Notes: generated by a model not told the origin, from the letters alone. A stretch of DNA of 64,000 nucleotides from Paenibacillus sp. FSL R10-2782 (GCF_038592985.1 NZ_CP151951.1:363001-427000), one strand, 5' to 3'. Counted from the stretch's first letter, positions 53,456 to 62,411 are shown. Made by a program: numbers and translations.

Positions 53456-54709
53456 ATGATGAAAAGAACGTTAGGGATCGTTTTGGCAAGCACCTTATTA
53501 CTGGGGGGCGCGTTGGCAGGCTGTTCGTCCAAGGATGAATCATCCGGCAAGGATGCGAATGGAAAAACGACGATTACCCTATGGGGCATGGGGGCGGAAG
53601 GTAAGTTGCTGCCTGAGATTGCAAAGGATTTTGAAAAGGAAAATCCTGATATTCATGTAGATGTGCAGGCACTGCCTTGGGATAATGCTCACGATAAGCT
53701 GCTGACAGCAGTTGCTTCCAAATCCGGTCCGGATGTGGTTCAGTTGGGTACATCATGGGTTCCGGAGCTTGCATCTGCGGGTGCATTGACGGACATCACC
53801 CCTTATATCAGCAAATATCCTGAGCTGGATTCAAAGAATTTCTTTTCGGGTGCTGTGGATACGGCAAAATTTGAGGGGAAACCTGTAGGCGTTCCTTGGT
53901 ATACCGAAACGAAGATTTTGTTCTACCGTTCAGATCTATTGAAGCAGGTTGGATATAATGAAGCACCTAAAACGTGGGAAGAACTTTCGGACGCTGCTCA
54001 AAAGCTGGCGGCGCGTGGCAAAGGGAAATATGGTATTGCCATTAATTCCAAGGAGCAGTCTCTGGGCTTTATGTTCGCTCTTCAGAACGGCTCCAAGCTG
54101 ATTGATGAGCAGGGCAATCCGCTGTTCAACCAGCCGCCGTTTGTAGAAGCTGTGAAGTATTTGAATACCTTTTTCCAAAACGGCTCCAATGCCCTCGATC
54201 TTGGGATAGATTCCGTTCAGGGATTGCAAGGTGATGGTATCGTTCCTATGTTTATCAGCGGTCCTTACATGATTAGAGAAATCAAGAGCAAGGCACCTGA
54301 GCTGGATGGAAAATGGAATATAGCGGAGCTTCCTGGCAAAGTAAACAACCTGTCTGTTTTGGGCGGGTCGAATCTTTCGATTATGCAGTTTAGCAAGCAC
54401 CCGGAGGAATCGGCCAAATTCCTGGCTTACATGAGCAAACCGGAAACGCAGCTGAAGTGGATGGAGCTGTCCAGTACCTTGCCTGCTGCTACCAAGCCAT
54501 GGGAAGATGCAAAATTGAAGAGTGATCCGATGCTTCAAACGATTCGTAAACAGCTCGATCATTCCGCAGCATTACCGCAGCTGGCAGCATGGGAAGAGGT
54601 TTCTCAACAATTCATCAAGAGCTTCGAGCGCATTTACCGTGGTCAAGCCGACGTACAGAAGGAAATGGATGATTTTAACCAGCAAGCTGCAAGTATTATG
54701 AAAAAATAA
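53456..54709 (+). CDS. Sophorooligosaccharide-type ABC transporter binding lipoprotein
   Basis: About 418 residues, family 1 sugar-binding protein. The signal ends in LAGC (lipobox; Cys near 23), then a linker and ITLWGMGAEGKLLPEIAKDFEKENPDIHVDVQALPW. It would capture beta-1,2-glucooligosaccharides outside the cell; this ligand is inferred from the enzymes of the divergent operon and from the characterised Listeria Lin1841-type protein. ATG 53456 has GGGAGGA six bases upstream. First gene of a three-gene operon. Confidence 0.9.
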   Translation: MMKRTLGIVLASTLLLGGALAGCSSKDESSGKDANGKTTITLWGMGAEGKLLPEIAKDFEKENPDIHVDVQALPWDNAHDKLLTAVASKSGPDVVQLGTSWVPELASAGALTDITPYISKYPELDSKNFFSGAVDTAKFEGKPVGVPWYTETKILFYRSDLLKQVGYNEAPKTWEELSDAAQKLAARGKGKYGIAINSKEQSLGFMFALQNGSKLIDEQGNPLFNQPPFVEAVKYLNTFFQNGSNALDLGIDSVQGLQGDGIVPMFISGPYMIREIKSKAPELDGKWNIAELPGKVNNLSVLGGSNLSIMQFSKHPEESAKFLAYMSKPETQLKWMELSSTLPAATKPWEDAKLKSDPMLQTIRKQLDHSAALPQLAAWEEVSQQFIKSFERIYRGQADVQKEMDDFNQQAASIMKK

Positions 54710-54745
54710 TGATCCGTATCCGTCATTGTCAAAGGGAGTGAAGGC

Positions 54746-55630
54746 ATGAAAGGAAGCTCGCAGAAGCTTGCGCCATACTTGTTTATCGGTCCCTCCATCA
54801 TTCTGCTGACGCTGTTTTCGTTGTTGCCGATTTTACTGGCACTCGTGATCAGCTTCACAGATATGGATCTGTCAGGACTCGTTAATTATGATAATATTCG
54901 CTTTATAGGACTGGAAAATTACAAGAATGTGCTAATAGACCCTTCTTTTCTAAAGTCCATTGGGAACACTCTATTTTTCGTCATCATCGGGGTTCCTTTA
55001 GTGCTATTGTTTTCACTCAGCATTGCAATCCTGATTAACATGGGTAAATCACGTGCTTTCAAAGTTTTCCGCGTGGTGTTCTATCTGCCGTCCGTAACAA
55101 ACGTGGTGGCGGTAGCGGTGGTCTGGAGTTATTTGTATAATCCGACCCTCGGGCTTTTCAACTATGTACTGGGCATGATGAATCTGGATCCTGTTCCTTG
55201 GCTGACCGATCCTACGATGGCGAAGATATCGCTTATTTTATTGGCTGTTTGGCGGGGAATAGGCTTAAATATGATTATTTTCATTGCTGCCATTAAAGGG
55301 ATTCCGGGTTCTTACTATGAGGCGGCTCAGCTTGACGGGGCCAACACATGGCAACAAATTCGTTATATTACCCTTCCGCAGCTCCGCTACGCCATTTTCT
55401 TCGTATCCATTACGACGATGATCGGCTGGCTGCAATTTTTCGAGGAACCGTTCGTCATGACCAAAGGGAAACCGCTTGACGGCACACTATCAGCATCCCT
55501 GTTTATATACAATAACGGTTTCCAATTTAGTAAATTCGGTTATGCCGCGGCGGGATCGTTCATTCTGTTCTTTGCGATCATCGCGGTGACGCTGATTCAG
55601 TTCCGTTTGCAAAATAAAGCGGAGTCCTGA
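54746..55630 (+). CDS. Sugar ABC transporter permease (MalF type), sophorooligosaccharide importer
   Basis: A 294-residue six-helix permease with the EAA loop YYEAAQLDGANTWQQIRYITLPQL. It pairs with the next permease. AAAGGGAGTG lies before ATG 54746. No ATPase gene is in the locus, so a shared MsmX-type ATPase is expected. Confidence 0.92.
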   Translation: MKGSSQKLAPYLFIGPSIILLTLFSLLPILLALVISFTDMDLSGLVNYDNIRFIGLENYKNVLIDPSFLKSIGNTLFFVIIGVPLVLLFSLSIAILINMGKSRAFKVFRVVFYLPSVTNVVAVAVVWSYLYNPTLGLFNYVLGMMNLDPVPWLTDPTMAKISLILLAVWRGIGLNMIIFIAAIKGIPGSYYEAAQLDGANTWQQIRYITLPQLRYAIFFVSITTMIGWLQFFEEPFVMTKGKPLDGTLSASLFIYNNGFQFSKFGYAAAGSFILFFAIIAVTLIQFRLQNKAES

Positions 55631-55648
55631 TAGAGAGAGGTGATGAAC

Positions 55649-56503
55649 GTGAAAACAGCTGTTCAGCAAGCCCGCGCCAATTCGCGCAGTGGAGAAAAAA
55701 CATTTCAATGGTTCGTGGCGATTCTCCTGACCGTGGGAGGTCTGTTGATGGTGCTGCCTTTTGCGTGGATGATTTTATCCTCCTTTAAGACGGAGAGCGA
55801 GGTAACCCAAATTCCTCCAACCATCTGGCCGCAGCATTTCACATTGGACAATTTTAAAACACTATTTGATAGCATGGCTTTTGGCACCTATCTGACTAAT
55901 ACACTGGTGATTGTATTAGCTTCCTTTTTTGGATTATTCCTGAACGCCATGGCAGGCTACGGCTTTGCCAAATTCAAATTTAAAGGTAAAGGTTTCCTGT
56001 TCTATTTGGTGCTGGCCACGATGATGGTTCCGGGGCAGGTGACGATGATTCCCGTGTATTTGATTTTGAACCAGATGGGATTAACCAACACCATGATGGG
56101 GATTGTACTTCCTGGCTTGGTAGGCGCCTTCGCCATCTTCCTGTTCCGACAGTTTATGTCCGATATTCCGGAAGAACTGCTGGAGGCAACGCGCCTTGAT
56201 GGTGCAGGGGAGTTTCGTACTTTCCTGCAAATTGTACTGCCTATCTCAACACCGATTTTGGCCGTACAGGCCATTCTGACCTTTATCGGCGGTTGGAACA
56301 GCTTCCTGTGGCCGCTCATTATTGCGAACGATGAGAAGCTGTATACGTTGTCCGTGGGACTATCGTTGCTCAAAGGCCAAAATGAGAGCCAGTTCGCGCT
56401 CCAGATGGCAGGCTCGACCTTCATGGTCGTACCGATCATGATCATATTCATTGTTTTCCAAAAGTATATTATCGAAAATTATACGATTTCGGGCATTAAG
56501 TAG
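55649..56503 (+). CDS. Sugar ABC transporter permease (MalG type), sophorooligosaccharide importer
   Basis: About 284 residues with the N-terminal helix FVAILLTVGGLLMVLPFAWMILSSFK and the EAA loop EELLEATRLDGAGEFRTFLQIVLP. GAGAGG at 55635-55640 favours GTG 55649; ATG 55643 is very near the site and cannot be excluded. Last gene of the importer operon, ended by a strong terminator. Confidence 0.92.
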   Translation: MKTAVQQARANSRSGEKTFQWFVAILLTVGGLLMVLPFAWMILSSFKTESEVTQIPPTIWPQHFTLDNFKTLFDSMAFGTYLTNTLVIVLASFFGLFLNAMAGYGFAKFKFKGKGFLFYLVLATMMVPGQVTMIPVYLILNQMGLTNTMMGIVLPGLVGAFAIFLFRQFMSDIPEELLEATRLDGAGEFRTFLQIVLPISTPILAVQAILTFIGGWNSFLWPLIIANDEKLYTLSVGLSLLKGQNESQFALQMAGSTFMVVPIMIIFIVFQKYIIENYTISGIK

Positions 56504-56537
56504 TAGTTGTAGCGGTGGGTTATAGGCTACACATAGC

Positions 56538-56584
56538 AACGGCGGAGTTTCTTGGTTTAATACCGAGGAACTCCGCCGTTTTGT
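56538..56584 (+). terminator. Intrinsic terminator of the importer operon
   Basis: AACGGCGGAGTT and AACTCCGCCGTT form a perfect 12-bp stem; TTGTTG follows, giving TTTTGTTG at the base. Confidence 0.82.
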
Positions 56585-56655
56585 TGTGTCATATAAAATC
56601 TGGTTTCTTGTTTGGTTCATCCGAAGTGCTGGTATGTTTGCACAGGGGTCTGTAT

Positions 56656-57240
56656 TTACATATGAGTCAAATAATATTGATGTGACAGGGTGCGGAGTGT
56701 TTTTCTAAGCCTGTAAATCCGTGTAGTGGTAGCTGTAATAGAAATATTATATTTGGTAGCAAGGATCGAAATGGACATGTTCTGCAAAAAATAATCCTGA
56801 TATAGCTCATATTCTTTCTTCGAGAGTTGCATCAGGATGCTGTTTATAATCTGATCAATATCTTCGAACCTGCTTTTCTCCCAATCCTCTTCTACCGAAA
56901 TTGAAAGACTGCAAGCCTCATGTTCAAACATAGTCTCATGCTTTTTTTGTGTGTAGTAGCGTCTTAATGATTTATGTACAAAGTGTTTGGCCGTGAGGTA
57001 TAGCCACCCTTTCACATTGGGATGAAGTTTGAGCTTACATAGCTGTTGTCTTGCTGTCAAAAAAGTATCTTGTGTACACTCCTCTGCTATGCATCTAAAT
57101 TGCAATTCATTTTTGAGCAGATGTATGCAGAAACGGTACACGTCGTCCAGATAAAGTTCACATATTTGATTATAGAAACAATTGTACTGTCTAGTGCATT
57201 GATCCCCTTCACAGCAGTCTGTAACCATCGTTGTCGGCAT
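56656..57240 (-). CDS. RNA polymerase sigma factor, sigma-70 / ECF-like
   Basis: About 194 residues with region 2 (ICELYLDDVYRFCIHLLKNELQFRCIAEECTQDTFLTARQQL, where the ECF-type AEECTQDTF is clear) and region 4 (LSKKEYELYQDYFLQNMSISILATKYNISITATTTRIYRLRKTL). There is no anti-sigma gene beside it. ATG 57240 has AAAGGAGG seven bases upstream; the frame is open to 57306. It is divergent from the RiPP cluster and may direct its transcription. Cys-rich N-terminus (DCCEGDQC, and CFYNQIC) is unusual. Confidence 0.85.
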   Translation of the reverse strand: MPTTMVTDCCEGDQCTRQYNCFYNQICELYLDDVYRFCIHLLKNELQFRCIAEECTQDTFLTARQQLCKLKLHPNVKGWLYLTAKHFVHKSLRRYYTQKKHETMFEHEACSLSISVEEDWEKSRFEDIDQIINSILMQLSKKEYELYQDYFLQNMSISILATKYNISITATTTRIYRLRKTLRTLSHQYYLTHM

Positions 57241-57453
57241 GTTCAAGCCTCCTTTAGACGGATGAAAGATCATAAACGTTATAAAACTCATGACCATCAT
57301 ATACAATATTTGGATGTATTGGAGATAACAAAAGTCACAGCTTCATTTCGTGAGTATGGAATTAAAGGAAGATCTATATGTTCAGATCGGGTGATTATAT
57401 CGTCAAAATGGTATTAGTAAAGGAGAGGGAACAAGAGGGGAAGAGGGAGAGGG

Positions 57454-59205
57454 ATGAAAGAATCAATTGTGTTCAAACGATTGGCGGGATTATTTAGGAC
57501 GCACTTGAAGTCCGTCACTATTATTCTGACGTGTCTAATGATATCGGCGGGTATGAACATGCTACTGCCTTTAACAAGCAGACTCATTATGGATGACGGC
57601 CTTTTAAAAGGAAATATGCATGCTGTAATCCTGTACACGTCTGCTGCATTTGTGCTGGTATGCTCAGACAAGCTATTGCATGTATGCAAGGAAGCATTCA
57701 GGGCGGGTTTAAGTGCCAATATAACGTATTCACTATATGAGAGGGCCTACCTCCATTTGACAAGGCTCCGAATGAGTTATTTTACCCGTACGAACGAAGC
57801 AGAACTGCTCAATCAAATCAGTATGGATGTAGGTAATATATCAAGGGTTGCAGACAGCGGACTTTTTTTCGTCATCATGCAGGCGTTTAGTATGATTGGC
57901 GGTTTATGTGGTTTGTTCATGATTAATTGGAAAATGACAGTCATTGTGCTTTGCTTTTTGCCAGTCAAGTATGTTGCTGTACAGTATTTTGTCAGGCGCA
58001 GAAAAAAGCTGATAGGAGAAATGATAGAAAGTAGCAGTGATTTTGCGCAGTGGTTTGGAGAGGCCATCGGAGGAATGAAGGAGCAGCGGATGTTCGGTCT
58101 GCTTGCTAACAGGCATCAGGAATTCTCATCGAGGCAGCATCGTATCGTCGGTACGGAACGAAAAATATCGATGCTGGATGCATGGAATACGGCCTCGGAA
58201 TCTATCTTGATTCAATTGCTGATTATGGTGCTGTATATCATTGGATCCAATCTTATATTTCGGCTAGAGCTTACCGTTGGCGGTATTTTTGCGTTTATTG
58301 CGTACAGTGCCTATGTGACAACGCCTATTTTCGCCATCTTAAATATAGGTTACATGCTGGCTGAGATTCTCCCGTCTGCCATTCGCTACTATCAATTTCT
58401 GGATGGAGAAGAGGAGGAAACGTTGGATTTGTCTGTTTTAGAGCCTATTTCTTCTAATCGGGCACCGGACAACCACATTGCGTTTCATAATGTTTCGTTT
58501 TCATATAACGAAGATGAGCCTGTTATAAGTGGATTGAACTTTATGATTGCTAGAGGGGAGAAGGTTGCAATCATAGGAGCCAATGGATCGGGCAAATCCA
58601 CCGTTCTTGATCTCATTATGCGTTTTTGCCAACCCGATCAAGGGATCATCACTTATGAGGGCATTGATATTCAAAGCTACGAAATGGATGAATATCGTAG
58701 CCGGATAGCTTTGGTCAGCCAGCAAGTGTATTTATTCGATACTACGATTCGTGACAATATTCGGTTAGGCTCAGGTGTCAGTGACGACGTAGTTGCTACA
58801 AGTATTAGAGACATTGGATTAACTGAATTCACACAGAGTCTGTCAGACGATTTTCGTATCGGGTCTAATGGCTCCAGACTGTCAGGCGGTCAAAGACAGA
58901 AGATTGCCATGGCCCGGGCATTGGTTAGGGAGGCACCGCTATTTATTCTGGATGAGGCGACCTCTAATCTGGATGCAGCTTCCGAGGTGAATGTCCATCA
59001 ATTGTTGGAGACACGTTTGAGTGACAAGACGGTAATCGTTGTCACACATCGTAGCGAGGTGTTGAAGTATGTTCAAAAAATTATTTTGCTGGAAGCTGGA
59101 CAGTCAGCCCAAATTGGATCACATCACTACTTTATGGAGCATCATCCAGGCTACAGAAAATGGGTTTCGGAGAATGATGAGAAAACAAATGAAATGATTT
59201 GGTGA
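57454..59205 (+). CDS. ABC exporter (fused membrane and ATPase domains) of the RiPP cluster
   Basis: A 583-residue half-transporter: six membrane helices in residues ~15-300, then the ATPase with Walker A (GANGSGKST, ~375-382), signature LSGGQRQKIAMARAL (~474), Walker B LFILDEAT (~498) and the switch His (VTHRSE). No C39 peptidase domain is fused, so it exports without cutting a leader itself. It is the first gene of the cluster, 75 bp upstream of the precursor gene, and probably exports the modified peptide or gives self-protection. GAGAGGG stands directly before ATG 57454. Confidence 0.9.
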   Translation: MKESIVFKRLAGLFRTHLKSVTIILTCLMISAGMNMLLPLTSRLIMDDGLLKGNMHAVILYTSAAFVLVCSDKLLHVCKEAFRAGLSANITYSLYERAYLHLTRLRMSYFTRTNEAELLNQISMDVGNISRVADSGLFFVIMQAFSMIGGLCGLFMINWKMTVIVLCFLPVKYVAVQYFVRRRKKLIGEMIESSSDFAQWFGEAIGGMKEQRMFGLLANRHQEFSSRQHRIVGTERKISMLDAWNTASESILIQLLIMVLYIIGSNLIFRLELTVGGIFAFIAYSAYVTTPIFAILNIGYMLAEILPSAIRYYQFLDGEEEETLDLSVLEPISSNRAPDNHIAFHNVSFSYNEDEPVISGLNFMIARGEKVAIIGANGSGKSTVLDLIMRFCQPDQGIITYEGIDIQSYEMDEYRSRIALVSQQVYLFDTTIRDNIRLGSGVSDDVVATSIRDIGLTEFTQSLSDDFRIGSNGSRLSGGQRQKIAMARALVREAPLFILDEATSNLDAASEVNVHQLLETRLSDKTVIVVTHRSEVLKYVQKIILLEAGQSAQIGSHHYFMEHHPGYRKWVSENDEKTNEMIW

Positions 59206-59280
59206 TTTTGTCTCTTATCTGGGATTAGTATAGATGAACACCGCTTTAAACCATTTTGTAAAAGAAAGGAGAGGTTTAGC

Positions 59281-59466
59281 ATGCGTAAGCTTGTGAAACG
59301 AAACACAAATGTCAGTGATACGATTGAGGCATTTGGCTGCGGATGTTCCTGCTACTGTCCTTGTTCCTGTTATTGTGCAGGCAGCTCGACCAGAAGCTCC
59401 AACACCCAAAGAGAAAGTGATGGCTCCTATCGAAGAGACAATGGAACAGGCATTGGCAATTATTAA
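59281..59466 (+). CDS. Cys-rich RiPP precursor peptide (CLI_3235-class-like)
   Basis: A 61-residue peptide. The leader MRKLVKRNTNVSDTIEAF resembles the start of CLI_3235-class precursors (M-x-K-L-x-K...T-I-E-A). The core GCGCSCYCPCSCYCAG has seven cysteines at residues 20, 22, 24, 26, 28, 30 and 32, strictly alternating (CxCxCxCxCxCxC). A Ser/Arg/Asn/Gly tail follows (SSTRSSNTQRESDGSYRRDN). AAAGGAGAGG precedes the ATG by about eight bases. The radical SAM gene follows 71 bp later. The cysteines are the expected sites of thioether cross-links (sulfur-to-carbon, made by the SAM enzyme); the actual linkage is unknown. Confidence 0.88.
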   Translation: MRKLVKRNTNVSDTIEAFGCGCSCYCPCSCYCAGSSTRSSNTQRESDGSYRRDNGTGIGNY

Positions 59467-59481
59467 GCTATTCATCAACTT

Positions 59482-59508
59482 GGGGGAGCCTGTATTTTAG
59501 GCTCTTCC
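59482..59508 (+). terminator. Hairpin between precursor and maturase genes
   Basis: GGAGCCT and AGGCTC(T)TCC pair around a short AT-rich loop, with no T run behind. Such a hairpin after a precursor gene often partly stops or stabilises the message, giving excess precursor over enzymes. Confidence 0.5.
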
Positions 59509-59537
59509 ACCACTTTAAATTAGAGTAGGTGTGAATG

Positions 59538-60992
59538 ATGAACATTTGTAAACCGTTTATATATACATTTCAGACTAGACTGCATCATTATCTGTATGAT
59601 GTGAATACAAACCTGATTTTGCGGATTAAGGAGGAAGCGTATGACTTTTTGAATCAGCATCGCAGCTTTGATCTGAATCAAATAGAAGATACGCCAGAGT
59701 TGCAACAGTATATTGGACATTTACTGGATAACGGTTTTTTATCTTCACAGCGTCCGCAGATCATTCACCACCCGAAGACCAAACATTTGGAGCATATGTT
59801 AAAGTACCAGCTTAAGACGCTCACCCTGCAAGTAACGCAAAATTGCAATCTCAGGTGCTCCTACTGTGTCTATTCTGGAAATTATGACAATCGTGGGCAT
59901 TCCAGCTTGCGGATGGATTTTGAAACGGCGAAAAAGTGCATTGACTTTGTAATCGACAGGTCAGTGGACAGTGAACGGCTCGATTTTGGCTTTTATGGGG
60001 GAGAGCCACTGATCAATTTCCCGCTCATCCAGCAATGTGTTGAATATATCAAGGAAAAAGTGGTGCACAGGGATATCGGTTTTCATCTGACGACCAACGG
60101 TACATTGCTTAATGACGATATTTTGGCATTCTTGAATGAGCACCAATTTGTCCTTACAGTCAGCCTGGACGGAGACAAGGAAAATCATGACAGAAACAGA
60201 CGGTTCGCCGTTAACGGACGAGGATCATTCGATACGATTATTGCAAATGTAGATAAAATCAAGGAGAGCTACCCCGATCTGTTTGAGTGGATTAATTTTA
60301 ATGTCGTTATGGATACCCGCAATGATTTTGGCTGTGTGAATGATTTCTACGCTAATTATGAAACGTTCGAGAGTTTGTATAGCGTTAGATCCTCATACAT
60401 TAACGATGCTTATGCAAAGGATGAAGTAATGTATAGGAATACCTTTATTGAACAACGAGGCTATGAAGTATTTAAAATGATGCTGTCTAAATTCGGGAGA
60501 ATGGATGAAAGCCATGTCTCCAAGCTGATTAAGGACTATTATGTTCAGATATACTTCCGGATGTTTCATTACAGAAAGCCGTCTGCAGGCATGCCACTGG
60601 AGGCGCATCATGGGGGACCGTGCGTGCCGGGTGTCCAACGCCTGTTTGCTGATGTAAATGGAAACCTGTATCCGTGTGAGCGGGTAAGCGAGCAGTCTGA
60701 GGTGGTCCAGATTGGCAATGTAGATTCGGGCTTTGATGTGGATAAAATCAGTCAAATATTAAACGTTGGCTCCATTACTGAAGATGCCTGTAAAAATTGC
60801 TGGAATTTCCGCTTCTGTACGCTATGCGTCGCTGTGGCAGACGATTTGCACACATTATCCAGAGAAATGAAGCTGAACCACTGTGCTGTAGTGAAAAATG
60901 ATGTAAGACATACTTTACTGGACTTTTGCATGCTGAATGAGCTTGGATACGATTTTTCTGATGATACGATCCTTGATTTTGAAAATGCATGA
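59538..60992 (+). CDS. Radical SAM / SPASM peptide maturase (CCPM-like)
   Basis: About 484 residues. The N-terminal ~95 residues have a PqqD-like leader-binding look (DVNTNLILRIKEEAYDFLNQHRS). The SAM-binding cluster motif CNLRCSYC gives Cys 103, 107 and 110. FYGGEP follows. The C-terminal SPASM-type region has CVPGVQRLFADVNGNLYPCERV and CKNCWNFRFCTLC, cysteines that would hold auxiliary [4Fe-4S] clusters. Such enzymes make thioether bonds in Cys-rich peptides. AGGTG lies six bases before ATG 59538. It lies straight after the precursor gene. Confidence 0.93.
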   Translation: MNICKPFIYTFQTRLHHYLYDVNTNLILRIKEEAYDFLNQHRSFDLNQIEDTPELQQYIGHLLDNGFLSSQRPQIIHHPKTKHLEHMLKYQLKTLTLQVTQNCNLRCSYCVYSGNYDNRGHSSLRMDFETAKKCIDFVIDRSVDSERLDFGFYGGEPLINFPLIQQCVEYIKEKVVHRDIGFHLTTNGTLLNDDILAFLNEHQFVLTVSLDGDKENHDRNRRFAVNGRGSFDTIIANVDKIKESYPDLFEWINFNVVMDTRNDFGCVNDFYANYETFESLYSVRSSYINDAYAKDEVMYRNTFIEQRGYEVFKMMLSKFGRMDESHVSKLIKDYYVQIYFRMFHYRKPSAGMPLEAHHGGPCVPGVQRLFADVNGNLYPCERVSEQSEVVQIGNVDSGFDVDKISQILNVGSITEDACKNCWNFRFCTLCVAVADDLHTLSREMKLNHCAVVKNDVRHTLLDFCMLNELGYDFSDDTILDFENA

Positions 60993-61006
60993 GAGGAGTT
61001 CACAAT

Positions 61007-62128
61007 ATGGATAAGCTGCTCATTTTTCCATTTGATAGTGAGACGATAGCTCTTGTGAGAAATTTGAATTTATTGGGTAGTTACAGCGAGGTGGTACTTG
61101 TTTCCTTTAAGGGGTCGGGCATGATCGGGAAGGATGCCTGTGTAGCCGATAAGGGAGCAGTTACGGGGCTCACGGTGAAACCGGAGTCTTGTCTGGAGCA
61201 AGAGCTGGAGCAGTGCGATGCCATTTTGTTGGTGCGTTCGAATTTTAAACTGGACATCACGGAGCTCTATCTGCCACTGATTATTAAGGCCATGAAGCTC
61301 GGGAAAAAAGTAATGTGTAATTTCACTTTACCGGATGAATGCATGACTATCATCGATCAGTATCGGAATCAAGAAAGCAAGCTCACGTTAAAAAATACAT
61401 TCGATATATTTACCAAGGGACTTACTGCCCCGGACCCAGCTTCCGGTATTCACGATTTCTTTACGCCAGTCATTTTTATACTGGGCTTAAATGAGCGGAC
61501 AAACAAGCTTGGACTCCAGTTTGCTGTTCGACAGAAGCTTGAGGCGGCAGGATATCGGATTTCCCAGATGACGTCGAACGGGTGCGGGGAACTGGTCGGT
61601 GCTCATTCCTTTCCCCAATTTATGCTGGAGAGTGGGCTGACGGAGACCCAGAAGATTATTATGTTCAATCGTTTTCTGAAAAAAATAGAGCAAAGTGAGA
61701 AACCTGATCTTATGCTCGTAGGCATTCCGGGAGGGGTAGTACCATATAACAATACCTTCACGAATTATTTTGGTATTACATCTTTTCTGGCATCAAGGGC
61801 TGTCGTACCTGACGGTTTGATCTGCTGTCTTCATTATGATGAGTACAACACTCAGTATCTGGAGCATGTGCAAAAGTATCTTGAAAATCGTTTTTCTTCA
61901 TCTTTATTGGGATATGCCTTGTGTAACAATGTATTTGACAGCTATTCTTCCTCTACTGTGAATATGCAATATTCTTCTGTGGATAGCCGATTTGTCGAAG
62001 AGAAGAAGCGGGAGTTTTCTGATTATCCTGTACCCATAATGAACCTGTCCAATGATGACGACATCGGAAAGATGGCTGATCATATTTTGAATTATTTTTC
62101 AAGTGAGCAGAATCTTATTAAGTTGTAA
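61007..62128 (+). CDS. Peptide maturation system protein (TIGR04066-like)
   Basis: A ~373-residue protein that opens MDKLLIFPFDSETIALVRNLNLLG and contains IFILGLNERTNKLGLQFAVRQKLEAAGYRISQMTSNGCGELVGAHSFPQFM and VGIPGGVVPYNNTFTNYFGITSFLASRAVVPDG. Its P-loop-like GLNERTNKLGLQ and the position after a Cys-rich peptide rSAM enzyme match a family known only from such clusters. It looks nucleotide-binding in part but the P-loop is not typical. GAGAGGAG precedes ATG 61007. Role in maturation is inferred from the constant neighbourhood. Confidence 0.82.
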   Translation: MDKLLIFPFDSETIALVRNLNLLGSYSEVVLVSFKGSGMIGKDACVADKGAVTGLTVKPESCLEQELEQCDAILLVRSNFKLDITELYLPLIIKAMKLGKKVMCNFTLPDECMTIIDQYRNQESKLTLKNTFDIFTKGLTAPDPASGIHDFFTPVIFILGLNERTNKLGLQFAVRQKLEAAGYRISQMTSNGCGELVGAHSFPQFMLESGLTETQKIIMFNRFLKKIEQSEKPDLMLVGIPGGVVPYNNTFTNYFGITSFLASRAVVPDGLICCLHYDEYNTQYLEHVQKYLENRFSSSLLGYALCNNVFDSYSSSTVNMQYSSVDSRFVEEKKREFSDYPVPIMNLSNDDDIGKMADHILNYFSSEQNLIKL

Positions 62129-62141
62129 CGGAGGAGAGAAC

Positions 62142-62411
62142 ATGAATGGAACGCAGGATGTTGTGGAGTTGGAACTGGAAAATATCTTTTTGAAACTTTT
62201 TGAAATCAGGCTAAATGAGGTAGACATCGGCGCTCCACTGCTTGGTTCGGGAATGAGACTACTTCCGCGTGATTTGGTATACCTCTTCTTTGAAGTAGAA
62301 AAAAGCTTTGCTATTCAGATTTCACAGGAACGAATATCGGAGGGCTGTTTCCTTACATATGATCGTTTGCTGGAGACTGTAAGGGAATGTATAAACGAAC
62401 AGAGGAGTTGA
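62142..62411 (+). CDS. Acyl-carrier-like protein of the RiPP cluster (carrier serine absent)
   Basis: An 89-residue helical protein aligning with acyl carrier proteins: the segment LLPRDLVYLFFEVEKSFAIQIS matches the second helix, where carriers read DSL-x-x-V-x-L-x-x-x-L-E-x-x-F. In register, the phosphopantetheine serine is replaced by proline (LLPRD). So it cannot be loaded in the usual way and probably acts as a scaffold. GGAGG lies before ATG 62142. Such carrier-related proteins are a known component of this cluster class. Gap to the previous gene is 13 bp. Confidence 0.8.
   Translation: MNGTQDVVELELENIFLKLFEIRLNEVDIGAPLLGSGMRLLPRDLVYLFFEVEKSFAIQISQERISEGCFLTYDRLLETVRECINEQRS

Noticed and set aside
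59281..59466. Identification of the precursor as freyrasin (PapA)
   Set aside because: PapA-type peptides have spaced C-x3-D motifs; this core has none.
59309..59500. A second frame over the RiPP precursor with a plausible-looking end (KEKVMAPIEETMEQALAIIK)
   Set aside because: It lacks its own ribosome site, and the frame with the leader and alternating cysteines has a strong one. The overlap was considered as an overprinted gene but nothing supports it.
62103..62141. Earlier start for the carrier-like protein, overlapping the previous gene
   Set aside because: ATG 62142 has GGAGG at the right distance; the upstream extension is only the other frame of the preceding gene's end.
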